From: Opitutus sp. GAS368
GTDB lineage: Bacteria; Verrucomicrobiota; Verrucomicrobiia; Opitutales; Opitutaceae
Reading direction: 5' to 3'
Assembly (NCBI RefSeq): GCF_900104925.1
Contig: NZ_LT629735.1
Location: 838,291-902,290 of the forward strand
DNA: 64,000 nucleotides
Shown here: in pieces, positions 1-10,067 of the stretch
Layout: the number at the start of each line of letters is the position of its first letter
Position numbering within the stretch: position 1 is the stretch's first letter
Program-made: the position numbers and the translations under genes
Notes under the pieces: generated by a model
Told to the model about the DNA's origin: nothing
The model's database searches: none
The model's input: only the letters and a program-made list of their open reading frames with translations

Positions 1-1471
1 CCGTCGCGGCCAACTCGTCGGCCAGCGGAAAAGCCAGCCCGATGGCGCACGGACACGACACGACCAGCACGGCCGTGATCACCGACCACGTGCGCACCGG
101 GTCATGCGTGCCCAGCCACCAGCCGAGCCCGGCCGCGCTGGCGGCCGCGAGGATGCCGAGCAGGTAGCCGCGGATGACCCGCTCGAGGAACTGGTGGCGG
201 CTGGCGTCGCGCGCGACCGGCCGCAGCAGCTGCGCGAGCAGCGAACCCTCCCACCCGCGCGCCGCGCACAAGCGGATGTCACCATGCCCGAGATTGACGG
301 CACCCGCCGGCACCCGGGCGCCGGCGCGGCAGTCCCGCGGGTCGGCCTCACCCGAGATCCAGGCCGTGCCGACCGTGGCGGCAGGCGATTCCAGCCGCGC
401 CTCGACGGGCACGACCTGGCCGGGACGCACGGCGAAAATGTCGCCCACCCGCAGGTCGGCGACCGCCCGCTCGGCCGGGCCGGCGGGCGTCTCGACGCGC
501 ACCGGCTGGGGACGGTCCGCCGGCGAGAGGAGCCGGCGGCGATTCCGCTCGACGACCGCCACCTGCGCCCAGCGGCCGACGAGCATCAGCAGGATGAACG
601 CCGCGACAAAGTCGAAGTAGACGAACTCCTCCCGGCGGGCCAGCCAGCCGTAGAGCGAGCCGAGGTAGGCACCGGTGATGCCGAGGGCGATGGGCAGGTC
701 GATGTGCATCGTACCCGCGCGCAGCGCCGTGACGGCCCGGCCGAGGAAATACATGCCGCCCGTCAGCAGGCTGAGCGTGGCAAACACCAGCGAGAGCGTG
801 CCAAAGAGCCGCGCATACGGGAACGTCGCCGCCATGCCGAAGTAGGCCGGCAGCGTGAAGAGCATGACGTTCATCGAGAACGCCGCGGCCAGCCCGATGC
901 GTCGCGCCAGCCGCCGGCTCTCCGGCACCGCGGGCTCCTCGCCGGGCGGGCCCGCCAGGTAGTTGAAGGACTGCAACCGCCGCGCGAAGGCCGGCGCGTC
1001 AAACACCCCGCGCGTCCATCGCAACCGCATCCGGCCGAGCTGGGCGTCCGTCTCGATATGCAGCGCGCCGGGCTGCTGGTGGAAGACCTTCTCGATGAGC
1101 CAGACACAACCCGCGCAGGAAATGCCCTGCACCTCCAGCGTCAGCTCCGGGGTGCCGGGCGCCGCCGCGGCCGCCGCCTGCAGCCGGGCGAGCCACGCGT
1201 AGTCGCGCGGCTGGAACACGGCCTCGCCCACCGGGGCCACCACCGTGTCGCGGATCCGGTAATAACCCTCGAGTCCGTGCTCCGCCACGAGCCGGAAAAC
1301 ATAACCGCAGCCCGCGCAGCAGAAGCCGGCGGCCCGCGCCACCTCCCCCGCGAGCGGCGTCCCGCAGTGCCGGCAAAGGTGAACGGGGGCGGCTTGCTCG
1401 GCACGCAGTCCACGCACTCGCACCGTCGGGCTCACACCCCCGTTCACCCAATCGTTGGCTGGAAAATTCAT
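1..1471 (-). CDS. ccoI: Cation-translocating P-type ATPase of the cbb3-assembly type (CcoI/FixI), 3' end cut by the window
   Basis: The reading frame is open from an ATG at 1471 to the left edge, giving 490 codons without a stop; the phosphorylation and nucleotide-binding domains lie outside the window. Visible features in order are an N-terminal cysteine-rich metal-binding segment (C33, C36, C51, C52, C55), a heavy-metal-associated domain with GISCAGC (C119, C122), several membrane helices from about residue 195, and the ion-translocation motif SCPCAIGLA (C473, C475). This is the architecture of CcoI, which exports copper needed to build the binuclear centre of cbb3 oxidase. It is the last visible gene of the cco operon and starts 2 bases after the stop of the upstream TauE-like gene, so the two are probably translationally linked. 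The family call is firm; the subfamily rests on context and on the N-terminal domain. Confidence 0.93.
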   Translation of the reverse strand, partial: MNFPANDWVNGGVSPTVRVRGLRAEQAAPVHLCRHCGTPLAGEVARAAGFCCAGCGYVFRLVAEHGLEGYYRIRDTVVAPVGEAVFQPRDYAWLARLQAAAAAAPGTPELTLEVQGISCAGCVWLIEKVFHQQPGALHIETDAQLGRMRLRWTRGVFDAPAFARRLQSFNYLAGPPGEEPAVPESRRLARRIGLAAAFSMNVMLFTLPAYFGMAATFPYARLFGTLSLVFATLSLLTGGMYFLGRAVTALRAGTMHIDLPIALGITGAYLGSLYGWLARREEFVYFDFVAAFILLMLVGRWAQVAVVERNRRRLLSPADRPQPVRVETPAGPAERAVADLRVGDIFAVRPGQVVPVEARLESPAATVGTAWISGEADPRDCRAGARVPAGAVNLGHGDIRLCAARGWEGSLLAQLLRPVARDASRHQFLERVIRGYLLGILAAASAAGLGWWLGTHDPVRTWSVITAVLVVSCPCAIGLAFPLADELAAT

Positions 1472-1473
1472 GA

Positions 1474-2175
1474 TCAAAAGCAGAGGAAATCGCCCGCGCC
1501 GGGCCCGCCCAGGCCGAGGGTTCCGCGCAGCCGCCAGACCAGCAGGGCGGCGACAGCCAGGGCGAGGAGGCCCTGCAGCCGGGCCCGCGTGTGCGGGCCG
1601 AGGCGGGCGCGCACCCAGTGGACGTTCGCCTGCGCCAGCCAGAGCAGCGGCACCGTGCCAAGCCCGAACGCGAGCAGCGTCTCGGCACCATGCAGGGCCG
1701 AGCCGGACAGCAGCGCCAGCGACAGCAGGAAATAAAGCGGACCGCAGGGCAGCAGCGGCGTGGCCACGCCCAGCGCGGCGGCGGCGCGGACGCGCGACCC
1801 CCCGCGCAACCGCGCGAGCAGCGCGGCGTAGGCGCGCCCGAGCAGCGGCCACCGCGGCAGGCGCTGGTCGAGCCGGAACGCGACCGCGACAAAGAAGACC
1901 ACCAGCAGCCACGGCAGCCAGCGCAACACCCCCCCGCCGAGCAGCGCCAGCGGCCAGCGGCCCACGCCGCCCGCCAGCGCGCCGAGCACCGCGTAACCGG
2001 CCAGCCGCGTGAGATGATAGACCGAGGCCACAACCTGTGGGTCGGTGTCGTCCCGCGCCGCCGGCATGAGGGCGCAGGCCAGCGGCCCGCACATCCCGGC
2101 GCAGTGCAGGCTCGTGACCAGCCCGGCGAGAAACGCCGTGCCCGGCCCGGTGATGCCGGCGAGTTCCGCGGTCAT
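1474..2175 (-). CDS. Sulfite exporter TauE/SafE family-like membrane protein of the cco operon
   Basis: A 233-residue polytopic membrane protein. The N-terminal stretch LVTSLHCAGMCGPLACAL is the signature of the short TauE/SafE-like proteins that sit beside ccoG and ccoI in many cbb3 clusters, with a role in copper handling or oxidase maturation rather than proven sulfite export. I chose the ATG at 2175 because it overlaps the stop of the upstream 48-codon gene (ATGA overlap) and places the conserved cysteine pair in the first helix; longer in-frame starts would run into the neighbouring gene. About six hydrophobic segments are apparent. The two cysteines in helix 1 are plausible metal ligands, which is inferred. 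Confidence 0.85.
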   Translation of the reverse strand: MTAELAGITGPGTAFLAGLVTSLHCAGMCGPLACALMPAARDDTDPQVVASVYHLTRLAGYAVLGALAGGVGRWPLALLGGGVLRWLPWLLVVFFVAVAFRLDQRLPRWPLLGRAYAALLARLRGGSRVRAAAALGVATPLLPCGPLYFLLSLALLSGSALHGAETLLAFGLGTVPLLWLAQANVHWVRARLGPHTRARLQGLLALAVAALLVWRLRGTLGLGGPGAGDFLCF

Positions 2176-2318
2176 GGCCGGCCTTCCTTGGTGGCCAGGG
2201 GCACGTCCTGGATTCGGGCCGCGTGCACCGCACGGAACGCGAAGAAGTAGGCCGTGCCCAGGCAGGCGAAGGCAAAGACGACACCGAGCCAAAGCCTAGC
2301 GCTTGATGCCCTTCTCAT
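2172..2318 (-). CDS. 48-residue single-helix membrane protein in the position of CcoH/FixH
   Basis: A short reading frame with one hydrophobic helix (about residues 9-28) and a basic tail. It overlaps the 3' end of ccoG by 23 bases and its stop overlaps the start of the TauE-like gene, so it is embedded in a tightly coupled operon, which is the main support for its reality. FixH/CcoH normally occupies this slot but is about three times longer. This may be a reduced CcoH retaining only the transmembrane segment, or an unrelated small subunit. The function is not established from sequence alone. Confidence 0.6.
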   Translation of the reverse strand: MRRASSARLWLGVVFAFACLGTAYFFAFRAVHAARIQDVPLATKEGRP

Positions 2319-3795
2319 GGTCTTCCTCCTCCAACAGACGGGCGTCGGGGCCCATGAACTCGACCTCGCGGGCGAGCGTGAAAGTCTGCGCGGCGTCCCG
2401 CACGCGGACGGTGAACCTGAACGGCCCGCGGTAGTCCTTGCGGTCCGCCACCAGCACCAGCGGGCTGACCGACTCCGCCATCGCCGCCAGCGTGACGGGC
2501 GCCGCGAAACCGCTTTGCCGGAGTCCGGCGGGCAGGCCCTCGGCCGACACCACAAAGGTCGCCGGCCCGGCGCGCTTGTTGACCAGCCGCACCAGGAACT
2601 GGTCCCGCACCTCGTCCGGCCCGACGAAATAGGCCGCCCCACCCGTGCGGTAGACGAGGAAGCTGACGGGCTTGACCGTGGAGAACGCGAAGGCCGCCAC
2701 CGTCGCGCCGACCGCCAGCAACACGCCATAGAGGATGGTGCGCGGCCGGACCCAGCGGGTGGCGCCCCCGCCGAAACCCGCCAGCGAGTCATAGCGGACG
2801 AGGCCGGCCGGCCGGTGCACCTTTGCCATGACCTCGTCGCACGCGTCGATGCACGCGGCGCAGCCGATGCACTCCAGCTGCATGCCATGGCGGATGTCGA
2901 TGCCCGTCGGGCAGACCTGCACGCAACGATTGCAGTCGATGCAATCACCCGGTTTTGCTTCGGGCGGCTTGTAACCTAATAGGTTGCAGGAGACCTGATC
3001 GCGCTGGAGCTTGCCGCGCGGCTCGCCGCGCCTGCTGTCATACCCGATGACCACGGTGTGGTCGTCGGTCAGCGCCGACTGCAGGCGGCCGTAGGGACAG
3101 ATGACGATGCAGAGCTGCTCGCGGAACCAGGCGAAGTTGAAATAAAGCACGCCGGCGGCGGTGAAGACGAAGAGAAAGGCCGCCCAGTGCTCGCCCGGCG
3201 CCGCGTGCATGAAGGACCATAGCTCCGGCAGGCTCACGAAATACGCGAGGAAAAGGTGCGTGATCGCCAGCGAGACGACGACATAGAGCGCGTGCTTGGC
3301 GGCGCGGCGGAAAAACTTGCCGGCGGACATCGGCGTCGCCTTGAGCGCGCGACGCGCGGGAGCGTCGCCCTCCAGCCAGCGCTCGATGCGGCGGTAGACA
3401 TGGTCGAGGAACACGGTCTGCGGGCAGGCCCAGCCGCACCACAGGCGGCCGAACAGCGCGGTGAGGAAGAACAGCCCGAAACCGAGGCCGGTGACGCCGA
3501 AGAAGAGCAGCCACGCATCCTGGGCCGCGAGCGTCCAGCCGAAGAAGTGGAAGCGCCGCTCGGCGACGTCGAGAAACACGGCCGGGGCGCCGTTGACCGG
3601 GATCCACGGCAACAGCAGGTAGACGGCGATCAGCAGCCAGGCACCGAGCCGGCGCCAATGCGTGAACCGGCCGCGCACATCGGCGGGATAAAGAAAATAG
3701 CGCGACCCGTCGGTGTTGATGGTCGTGACGGAGTCGACCGCCGGTGCGTGGCGCGCCGGACGGGGCTTGGGCGGGACTGTGGGTTCGGCGCTCAT
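2296..3795 (-). CDS. ccoG: Cytochrome c oxidase accessory protein CcoG (RdxA/FixG)
   Basis: A 499-residue membrane-bound ferredoxin-like protein. It has several N-terminal transmembrane helices, a WCGWACPQ motif near residue 120, a CIVICPYG motif near 230, and two 4Fe-4S type cysteine clusters between about residues 285 and 320 (CIDCNRCVQVCP and CIGCAACIDACD). The C-terminal part is a periplasmic Ig-like domain. CcoG reduces copper during assembly of cbb3 oxidase. It lies downstream of ccoP, from which it is separated by a palindromic repeat (3812-3862), and upstream of the maturation genes. Length and motifs match the family well. Confidence 0.97.
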   Translation of the reverse strand: MSAEPTVPPKPRPARHAPAVDSVTTINTDGSRYFLYPADVRGRFTHWRRLGAWLLIAVYLLLPWIPVNGAPAVFLDVAERRFHFFGWTLAAQDAWLLFFGVTGLGFGLFFLTALFGRLWCGWACPQTVFLDHVYRRIERWLEGDAPARRALKATPMSAGKFFRRAAKHALYVVVSLAITHLFLAYFVSLPELWSFMHAAPGEHWAAFLFVFTAAGVLYFNFAWFREQLCIVICPYGRLQSALTDDHTVVIGYDSRRGEPRGKLQRDQVSCNLLGYKPPEAKPGDCIDCNRCVQVCPTGIDIRHGMQLECIGCAACIDACDEVMAKVHRPAGLVRYDSLAGFGGGATRWVRPRTILYGVLLAVGATVAAFAFSTVKPVSFLVYRTGGAAYFVGPDEVRDQFLVRLVNKRAGPATFVVSAEGLPAGLRQSGFAAPVTLAAMAESVSPLVLVADRKDYRGPFRFTVRVRDAAQTFTLAREVEFMGPDARLLEEEDHEKGIKR

Positions 3796-3811
3796 GCGTG
3801 GTTTGAGCCCT

Positions 3812-3862
3812 GGTAGCGGCGCTCTGCGAGCGCCGGACGGCGGTCACAGACCGCCGCTACAG
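3812..3862. repeat. Palindromic repeat, family A, inside the cco operon
   Basis: Inverted repeat with arms GTAGCGGCG... and ...CGCCGCTAC around two internal hairpins (GGCGCTCTGCGAGCGCC and GGCGGTCACAGACCGCC). It fills almost the whole ccoP-ccoG junction. Related copies lie at 24735-24790 and 59772-59821. By analogy with REP/BIME elements it could stabilise or attenuate the transcript, which is an inference. Confidence 0.85.
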
Positions 3863-3864
3863 GA

Positions 3865-4449
3865 TCACTTCGGAACTTCGACCGTGATCGGCTCCCCCGG
3901 TTGATGGTGGCTGAGGACGTAGGCCACGACCTCGGCGGTCTTCTTCTGGCCGAGCACGGGCTCCCAGGCGGGCATGCCCTTCGTGAGGACGCCCTTGGAG
4001 ACCGTGGCGAAGACCTCCTTCGGCGTGCCGCCGTGGAGCCAGGCGGTGTCCGTGAGGTCGGGGCCGACGGCGGCCGGGTTCTCCGACTTGCCGCGCAGGC
4101 TCGCCAGGTGGCAGGCGATGCAAAGGGAGTTGAACGTCTGCCGGCCGGCGTCGACGAACACCGGGTTGCGGGCCATCTCCCAGAACCTGGCGTCATTGGA
4201 GACGTCGATCGACGAGGCCATCTTGGCGGCCGCGATCCGGTTCATGGCGGCGTCCACCGCGGCCCCGTCCGTCACCGCGAGGCCGGAGATCATGTGGGCG
4301 AACCAGTAGACAATCCAGAACAGGATGGCGCCGTAGAGCGTGTAGAGCCACCAGTTCGGCAGGCGCTGGTCGTATTCCTGGATGCCGTCGTAGGTGTGCT
4401 CCCGGAGCTTGATGCCGGGATCGTCAGGCGGTGGGGGGGACGGGGGCAT
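3865..4449 (-). CDS. ccoP: cbb3-type cytochrome c oxidase subunit III, mono-heme form (CcoP)
   Basis: A 194-residue protein with a soluble N-terminus, one transmembrane helix (about 33-57), and a single cytochrome c domain with CIACH at 110-114 and a GMPAW methionine ligand near 154. Classical CcoP has about 290 residues and two heme c groups, so this subunit has only one and is much shorter. It begins 10 bases after ccoQ ends and precedes ccoG. The call rests on the conserved N-terminal helix region (YDGIQEYDQRLPNWW is typical of CcoP) and operon position. Confidence 0.93.
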   Translation of the reverse strand: MPPSPPPPDDPGIKLREHTYDGIQEYDQRLPNWWLYTLYGAILFWIVYWFAHMISGLAVTDGAAVDAAMNRIAAAKMASSIDVSNDARFWEMARNPVFVDAGRQTFNSLCIACHLASLRGKSENPAAVGPDLTDTAWLHGGTPKEVFATVSKGVLTKGMPAWEPVLGQKKTAEVVAYVLSHHQPGEPITVEVPK

Positions 4450-4459
4450 GGCGGGCGGA

Positions 4460-4618
4460 TCACTCGTTCTCGAACGGCAGGCGGGCGAGCCGGTCGGCTT
4501 GTTCGGGCTTCATGTGCGTCGCCCGCCAGGCGGCGGCGAGGTAGATGCACGACGCGACAGCGAGGGCGATGACGGGGAACACGAGCTGCCAGTCTTCGTA
4601 GATGATGCGGTGGATCAT
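4460..4618 (-). CDS. ccoQ: cbb3-type oxidase small subunit CcoQ (FixQ)
   Basis: A 52-residue reading frame (MIHRIIYEDWQLVFPVIALA at its start) with one transmembrane helix and a charged C-terminus. Size, topology and location between ccoNO and ccoP are those of CcoQ, the small subunit that stabilises the association of CcoP with the core. The sequence itself is too short for a firm family match, so position carries much of the weight. Confidence 0.8.
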   Translation of the reverse strand: MIHRIIYEDWQLVFPVIALAVASCIYLAAAWRATHMKPEQADRLARLPFENE

Positions 4619-4649
4619 GGGAGGCGGGGGGCTGAGGGTGGGATGGATT

Positions 4650-4760
4650 GGTCTGATTCGTTCTCGTTCTCCTAATCTTTCTCGTAATCTCTGATGGGAA
4701 GCAGACCGGCGGCGGGGAGGACGATCAGGATGACGAGAACGAGAATGATTATCAGATGAT
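4650..4760. repeat. Imperfect inverted repeat between ccoNO and ccoQ (family O)
   Basis: The stretch ATTCGTTCTCGTTCTCCTAA near 4655 is mirrored by GACGAGAACGAGAATGATTA near 4733, giving a long imperfect stem within the operon. Similar wording recurs at 25815-25925. It occupies most of the 150 bases between the two genes. Confidence 0.65.
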
Positions 4761-4771
4761 GGCCGGGCGGT

Positions 4772-7102
<2,331 letters not shown>

Positions 7103-7119
7103 GGGAAGGCGTGGAGGTC

Positions 7120-7392
7120 TTAGAAATAGACCGGGTCGGACGCCGGATCCTCGGCGGCGGCGCGCCTCAGGCAGCGGGCACAGGGCGGACGCGAGCCGTT
7201 GCGGCAGCTGCAGGCACGAGCGTGATCATGGCCGTCACGCCCCGCCTCGCGGGGCGTCTCGTCGGCCAGGGGCAGCAGGGAATCGCGCTCAGTGCTGGCG
7301 AAGCGGCGGCGGCGCTGCTCGTGGGCGAACAGGGCGATGAACAGACCCGCCAGCAGCAGGCTGAAGAAGATGGTAAGCGGAATGACGGACAT
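7120..7392 (-). CDS. ccoS: CcoS-like oxidase assembly protein with a Cys/His-rich tail
   Basis: A 90-residue protein starting MSVIPLTIFFSLLLAGLFIA, one N-terminal transmembrane helix followed by a charged region. The ATG at 7392 is preferred over an upstream start 21 bases away because it places the helix at the N-terminus as in CcoS. It is the first gene of the cco operon. After the helix comes an unusual tail with HDH, CSC, C and CARC groupings between about residues 55 and 75, not part of the usual short CcoS. CcoS helps insert cofactors into cbb3 oxidase; the tail might bind copper, which is speculative. Identity is moderate because the protein is small. Confidence 0.7.
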   Translation of the reverse strand: MSVIPLTIFFSLLLAGLFIALFAHEQRRRRFASTERDSLLPLADETPREAGRDGHDHARACSCRNGSRPPCARCLRRAAAEDPASDPVYF

Positions 7393-7550
7393 GGCGTGGA
7401 ATGTCGGGCCCACCCTACCAGCCGGCGCCCGACCCCGCTCTGCACCGCTTGGCCATCACCGCGCATTTCTTGTCCCACCGGCACAAACGGTGCGCACCAT
7501 TGGCCAAGACCTGCCCAGCGGGAGCGGCCCGGCGGTGTCATGATACGGGC

Positions 7551-8033
7551 ATGACTTCCGGAATGGACACGCTCCTCCGCTCCCTGGGGTCCGCCATCAA
7601 GGCCGGCTGGACGGCCCACCTGAAGGAGTCCTCGCCGGCCCCGCCGGATGCCGCCGCGCTCGTCAACCCGGAGATGCTGGTGTTCATGCTGGACGAAACC
7701 CTGGCGCGCCTGTGCGCCACCCTGGAGAAATCGCCGGAACCACCCCGCCCGCGAATCACGGCCACACCCTTTGGCCGGACGCGCGGCAGCGTCCACTGCG
7801 GTTTGCAACTCCTGCTGATCTACTACCTGGCCGGCGCCCGCGCCCTGCGGGAGGCGCTGCCCGTGGAGCTCGGCCCGGCCCGCGTGGAGGTGTTGCACCG
7901 TTTCAACCGGCTCGCCCGCGAGGAAATGATCGCCCTGTGCGGCGCCTGCCATCACCGCGGCGGCGCGTCCTGCCAGCTGGCCACGGGCCTTGATTTCGTG
8001 CGGTCGCGGCGCCGCGGCCAACCCGTCCCATGA
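7551..8033 (+). CDS. Conserved-looking hypothetical protein with a Cys/His cluster
   Basis: About 160 residues, predicted soluble and largely helical. I do not recognise a family. The C-terminal part carries CGACHHRGGASC, a dense cysteine and histidine cluster that could bind a metal or act as a redox switch. The start is uncertain: ATG at 7551 or at 7563. The gene is divergent from the cco operon and its stop overlaps the start of the downstream K+ channel gene (ATGA), so the two are probably cotranscribed and perhaps functionally linked. Confidence 0.65.
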   Translation: MTSGMDTLLRSLGSAIKAGWTAHLKESSPAPPDAAALVNPEMLVFMLDETLARLCATLEKSPEPPRPRITATPFGRTRGSVHCGLQLLLIYYLAGARALREALPVELGPARVEVLHRFNRLAREEMIALCGACHHRGGASCQLATGLDFVRSRRRGQPVP

Positions 8034-8845
8034 CCCTCACCCTCAAGGAAGCCGCCCGCCAGAACGGCCGCGTCATCTACCTCGAGCTGATGGTGCTCGT
8101 CCTGTCGCTCTACGCACTCGCTGCGCTCACGGCCGAGCTGCTGCTGCCCCTCGACCAGGAGGTCCGCGCGCTGCTGCGGCGGACCGACGACTTCGTCTGC
8201 GCGGTTTTCCTGCTGGATTTCTGCGTGCATCTCGCCCTGGCGCCGTCGAAAAAGGTGTTCTGGCGGTTGGGGTGGATCGACCTGCTATCCAGCATCCCCG
8301 AGATCGGGTGGCTCCGCTGGGGCCGCCTCTTCCGTGTCTTCCGGATCCTGCGGGCGCTGCGCTCGTTTGCCGCGGTCTACAACCACTTCGCCGCCGACCG
8401 CGCCAAGGGCACGTTCGTCATCGTAGGCCTGATGTCGGTCATCGCCGTGCTGTTCGCAACCATCGCCGTCTTCGAGTTCGAGCACGGGGTGCCCGGCTCG
8501 AACATCCACTCGGCGGGTGACGCGCTGTGGTGGGCGTTCGCCACCATCACCACCATCGGCTACGGCGACCATTACCCGGTGACCGGGGGCGGCCGGATCG
8601 TGGCGGTGGTGCTCGTGGTCTTCGGGCTGAGCTTCTTCGGCACGTTCACGGCCTACGTGGCCAGCTTCTTCCTCGAGAAGACCCAGCTGAAGGAGGAATC
8701 GGAAATCCACCGCCTCTTCTCCGAGGTGCGGAAGCTGCGCGAGCAGCTCGAACGGCTTGAGCTGGCGGGCGCGGTCAGGCCGCGGGAAGCCCCGCCCGCC
8801 GCTTCGCCGGCAACTCATCCGTCAGCCGGTCGCAATCCCGGGTGA
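8030..8845 (+). CDS. Voltage-gated-type potassium channel (6-TM ion transport protein)
   Basis: A 271-residue membrane protein. Helices S1-S4 lie in the first 150 residues with arginine-rich spacing in the S4 region (GRLFRVFRILRALR), followed by a pore loop with the selectivity filter TTIGYGDHYP near residue 176, the hallmark of K+ channels, and a C-terminal coiled-coil-like segment (KLREQLERLELA). The cytoplasmic tail has no RCK/TrkA domain. It overlaps the upstream unknown gene by four bases and converges on ackA. It is likely to pass K+ across the inner membrane; gating cannot be read from sequence. Confidence 0.9.
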   Translation: MTLTLKEAARQNGRVIYLELMVLVLSLYALAALTAELLLPLDQEVRALLRRTDDFVCAVFLLDFCVHLALAPSKKVFWRLGWIDLLSSIPEIGWLRWGRLFRVFRILRALRSFAAVYNHFAADRAKGTFVIVGLMSVIAVLFATIAVFEFEHGVPGSNIHSAGDALWWAFATITTIGYGDHYPVTGGGRIVAVVLVVFGLSFFGTFTAYVASFFLEKTQLKEESEIHRLFSEVRKLREQLERLELAGAVRPREAPPAASPATHPSAGRNPG

Positions 8846-8874
8846 ACTGGCGGTGGCCCGATCGAAGGAACGGC

Positions 8875-10053
8875 TCACCGTCCCATGCGCCGCCGGACCG
8901 CCACCGCCGTGTGGCGCGCAATCATCAGGTCTTCGTCCGCCGGCACCACAAAGATGGTGCACGGACCGGCAGCAGCGCTGATGACACCGGCATGCCGCGC
9001 ATTACGCCGCCGGTCGAGGCGGACCCCGAGGTGGCCAAGCTGGGCGCAGATCGCTTCCCGCACGGGCGCCAGGTGTTCGCCCACGCCGCCGGTGAAAACC
9101 AGTGAATCGATCCCACCCAGGACCGTGGTAAACGCCCCGATCTGCTGGCGGACGCGGTCGCAAAACATCTCCAATGCGAGCCGCGCCCGCGGGTCCTGCC
9201 GCCGGCGCGCCAGCAACTGGCGCAGGTCGCCGCCGTGTCCGGCAATGGCCGTGAGGCCGGATTGGTGGTTGACGATGCCTTCCAGTTCATCCGCGCCCTT
9301 GCGGCTTTGCCGCAGCCAGTGGACGACTACGCCCGGATCGAGGTCACCGGAACGGGTCGCCATCAGGATCCCCCCCGCCGGAGTAAACCCCATGGTGGTA
9401 TCGAGCGGCCGGCCGTGATCGACCGCCGTCAGGCTGGCTCCGCTGCCGAGATGGGCGAGCACGGCACGGCCCAGCCGTTTTGCGCCGAGGCGGTGCACCA
9501 GGTATTCGTAGGACAGCCCGTGGAAACCATAACGGTGCACCCCGCGGCCAAGCATGGCGGCGGGCAGGGGCAGTTGGCGGGCCCGTTCCGGCATTGCCGC
9601 ATGAAATGCGGTGTCAAACACCGCCACCTGGGGCAGCGCCGGAAACACCTTCGTCACCGCCGCGATCGCGGCCAGTTCAGCCGGCAGATGCAGGGGGGCA
9701 AAGGGCACGGCCTGCTTCAACCGGGCACGGACCGCCGCCGTGAGTCGCACCGGACGCAGGTAGCGCGCCCCGCCGTGCACCAAGCGGTGACCCACCGCCG
9801 TGGGAGCCGGCAGGCCATGGCGGCCCAGGGCGAGAAAGATCGCACCCGGCACCGCCGCCGCATTCCGAAATTTCCGCCCCCGCTGCTCCAGCAACGCGCC
9901 ACCCGCATCCTGCAACCAGATGCGGCCCGTGGCCCCGCCGATATCCTCCGCGGCCCCTCGCGCCAGCAGCCGGGGTTCGCCCCGCCCGGCGCGAAACAGC
10001 GCAAACTTGAAGGAAGACGAACCGCGGTTGAGGGTGAGGATGATGGTGGCCAT
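8875..10053 (-). CDS. ackA: Acetate kinase
   Basis: A 392-residue ASKHA-fold kinase that interconverts acetyl phosphate + ADP and acetate + ATP. Visible motifs are the N-terminal NRGSSSFKF, HRLVHGG, the FDTAFHAAMPE catalytic segment, the HLGSGAS phosphate loop and TGGVGEH near the C-terminus; the length is that of the family. The ATG at 10053 gives the standard N-terminus (MATIILTLN) and lies 14 bases after the phosphoketolase stop, so the two form an operon in which acetyl phosphate made by phosphoketolase is used for ATP synthesis. Confidence 0.95.
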   Translation of the reverse strand: MATIILTLNRGSSSFKFALFRAGRGEPRLLARGAAEDIGGATGRIWLQDAGGALLEQRGRKFRNAAAVPGAIFLALGRHGLPAPTAVGHRLVHGGARYLRPVRLTAAVRARLKQAVPFAPLHLPAELAAIAAVTKVFPALPQVAVFDTAFHAAMPERARQLPLPAAMLGRGVHRYGFHGLSYEYLVHRLGAKRLGRAVLAHLGSGASLTAVDHGRPLDTTMGFTPAGGILMATRSGDLDPGVVVHWLRQSRKGADELEGIVNHQSGLTAIAGHGGDLRQLLARRRQDPRARLALEMFCDRVRQQIGAFTTVLGGIDSLVFTGGVGEHLAPVREAICAQLGHLGVRLDRRRNARHAGVISAAAGPCTIFVVPADEDLMIARHTAVAVRRRMGR

Positions 10054-10067
10054 CGCAGAGATCCCAC

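Noticed and set aside
7465-7490. Short inverted repeat TTGT...ACAA upstream of the cco operon as a possible regulator site
   Set aside because: Does not match the TTGAT-N4-ATCAA pattern of FNR-type boxes and has only four bases per arm.
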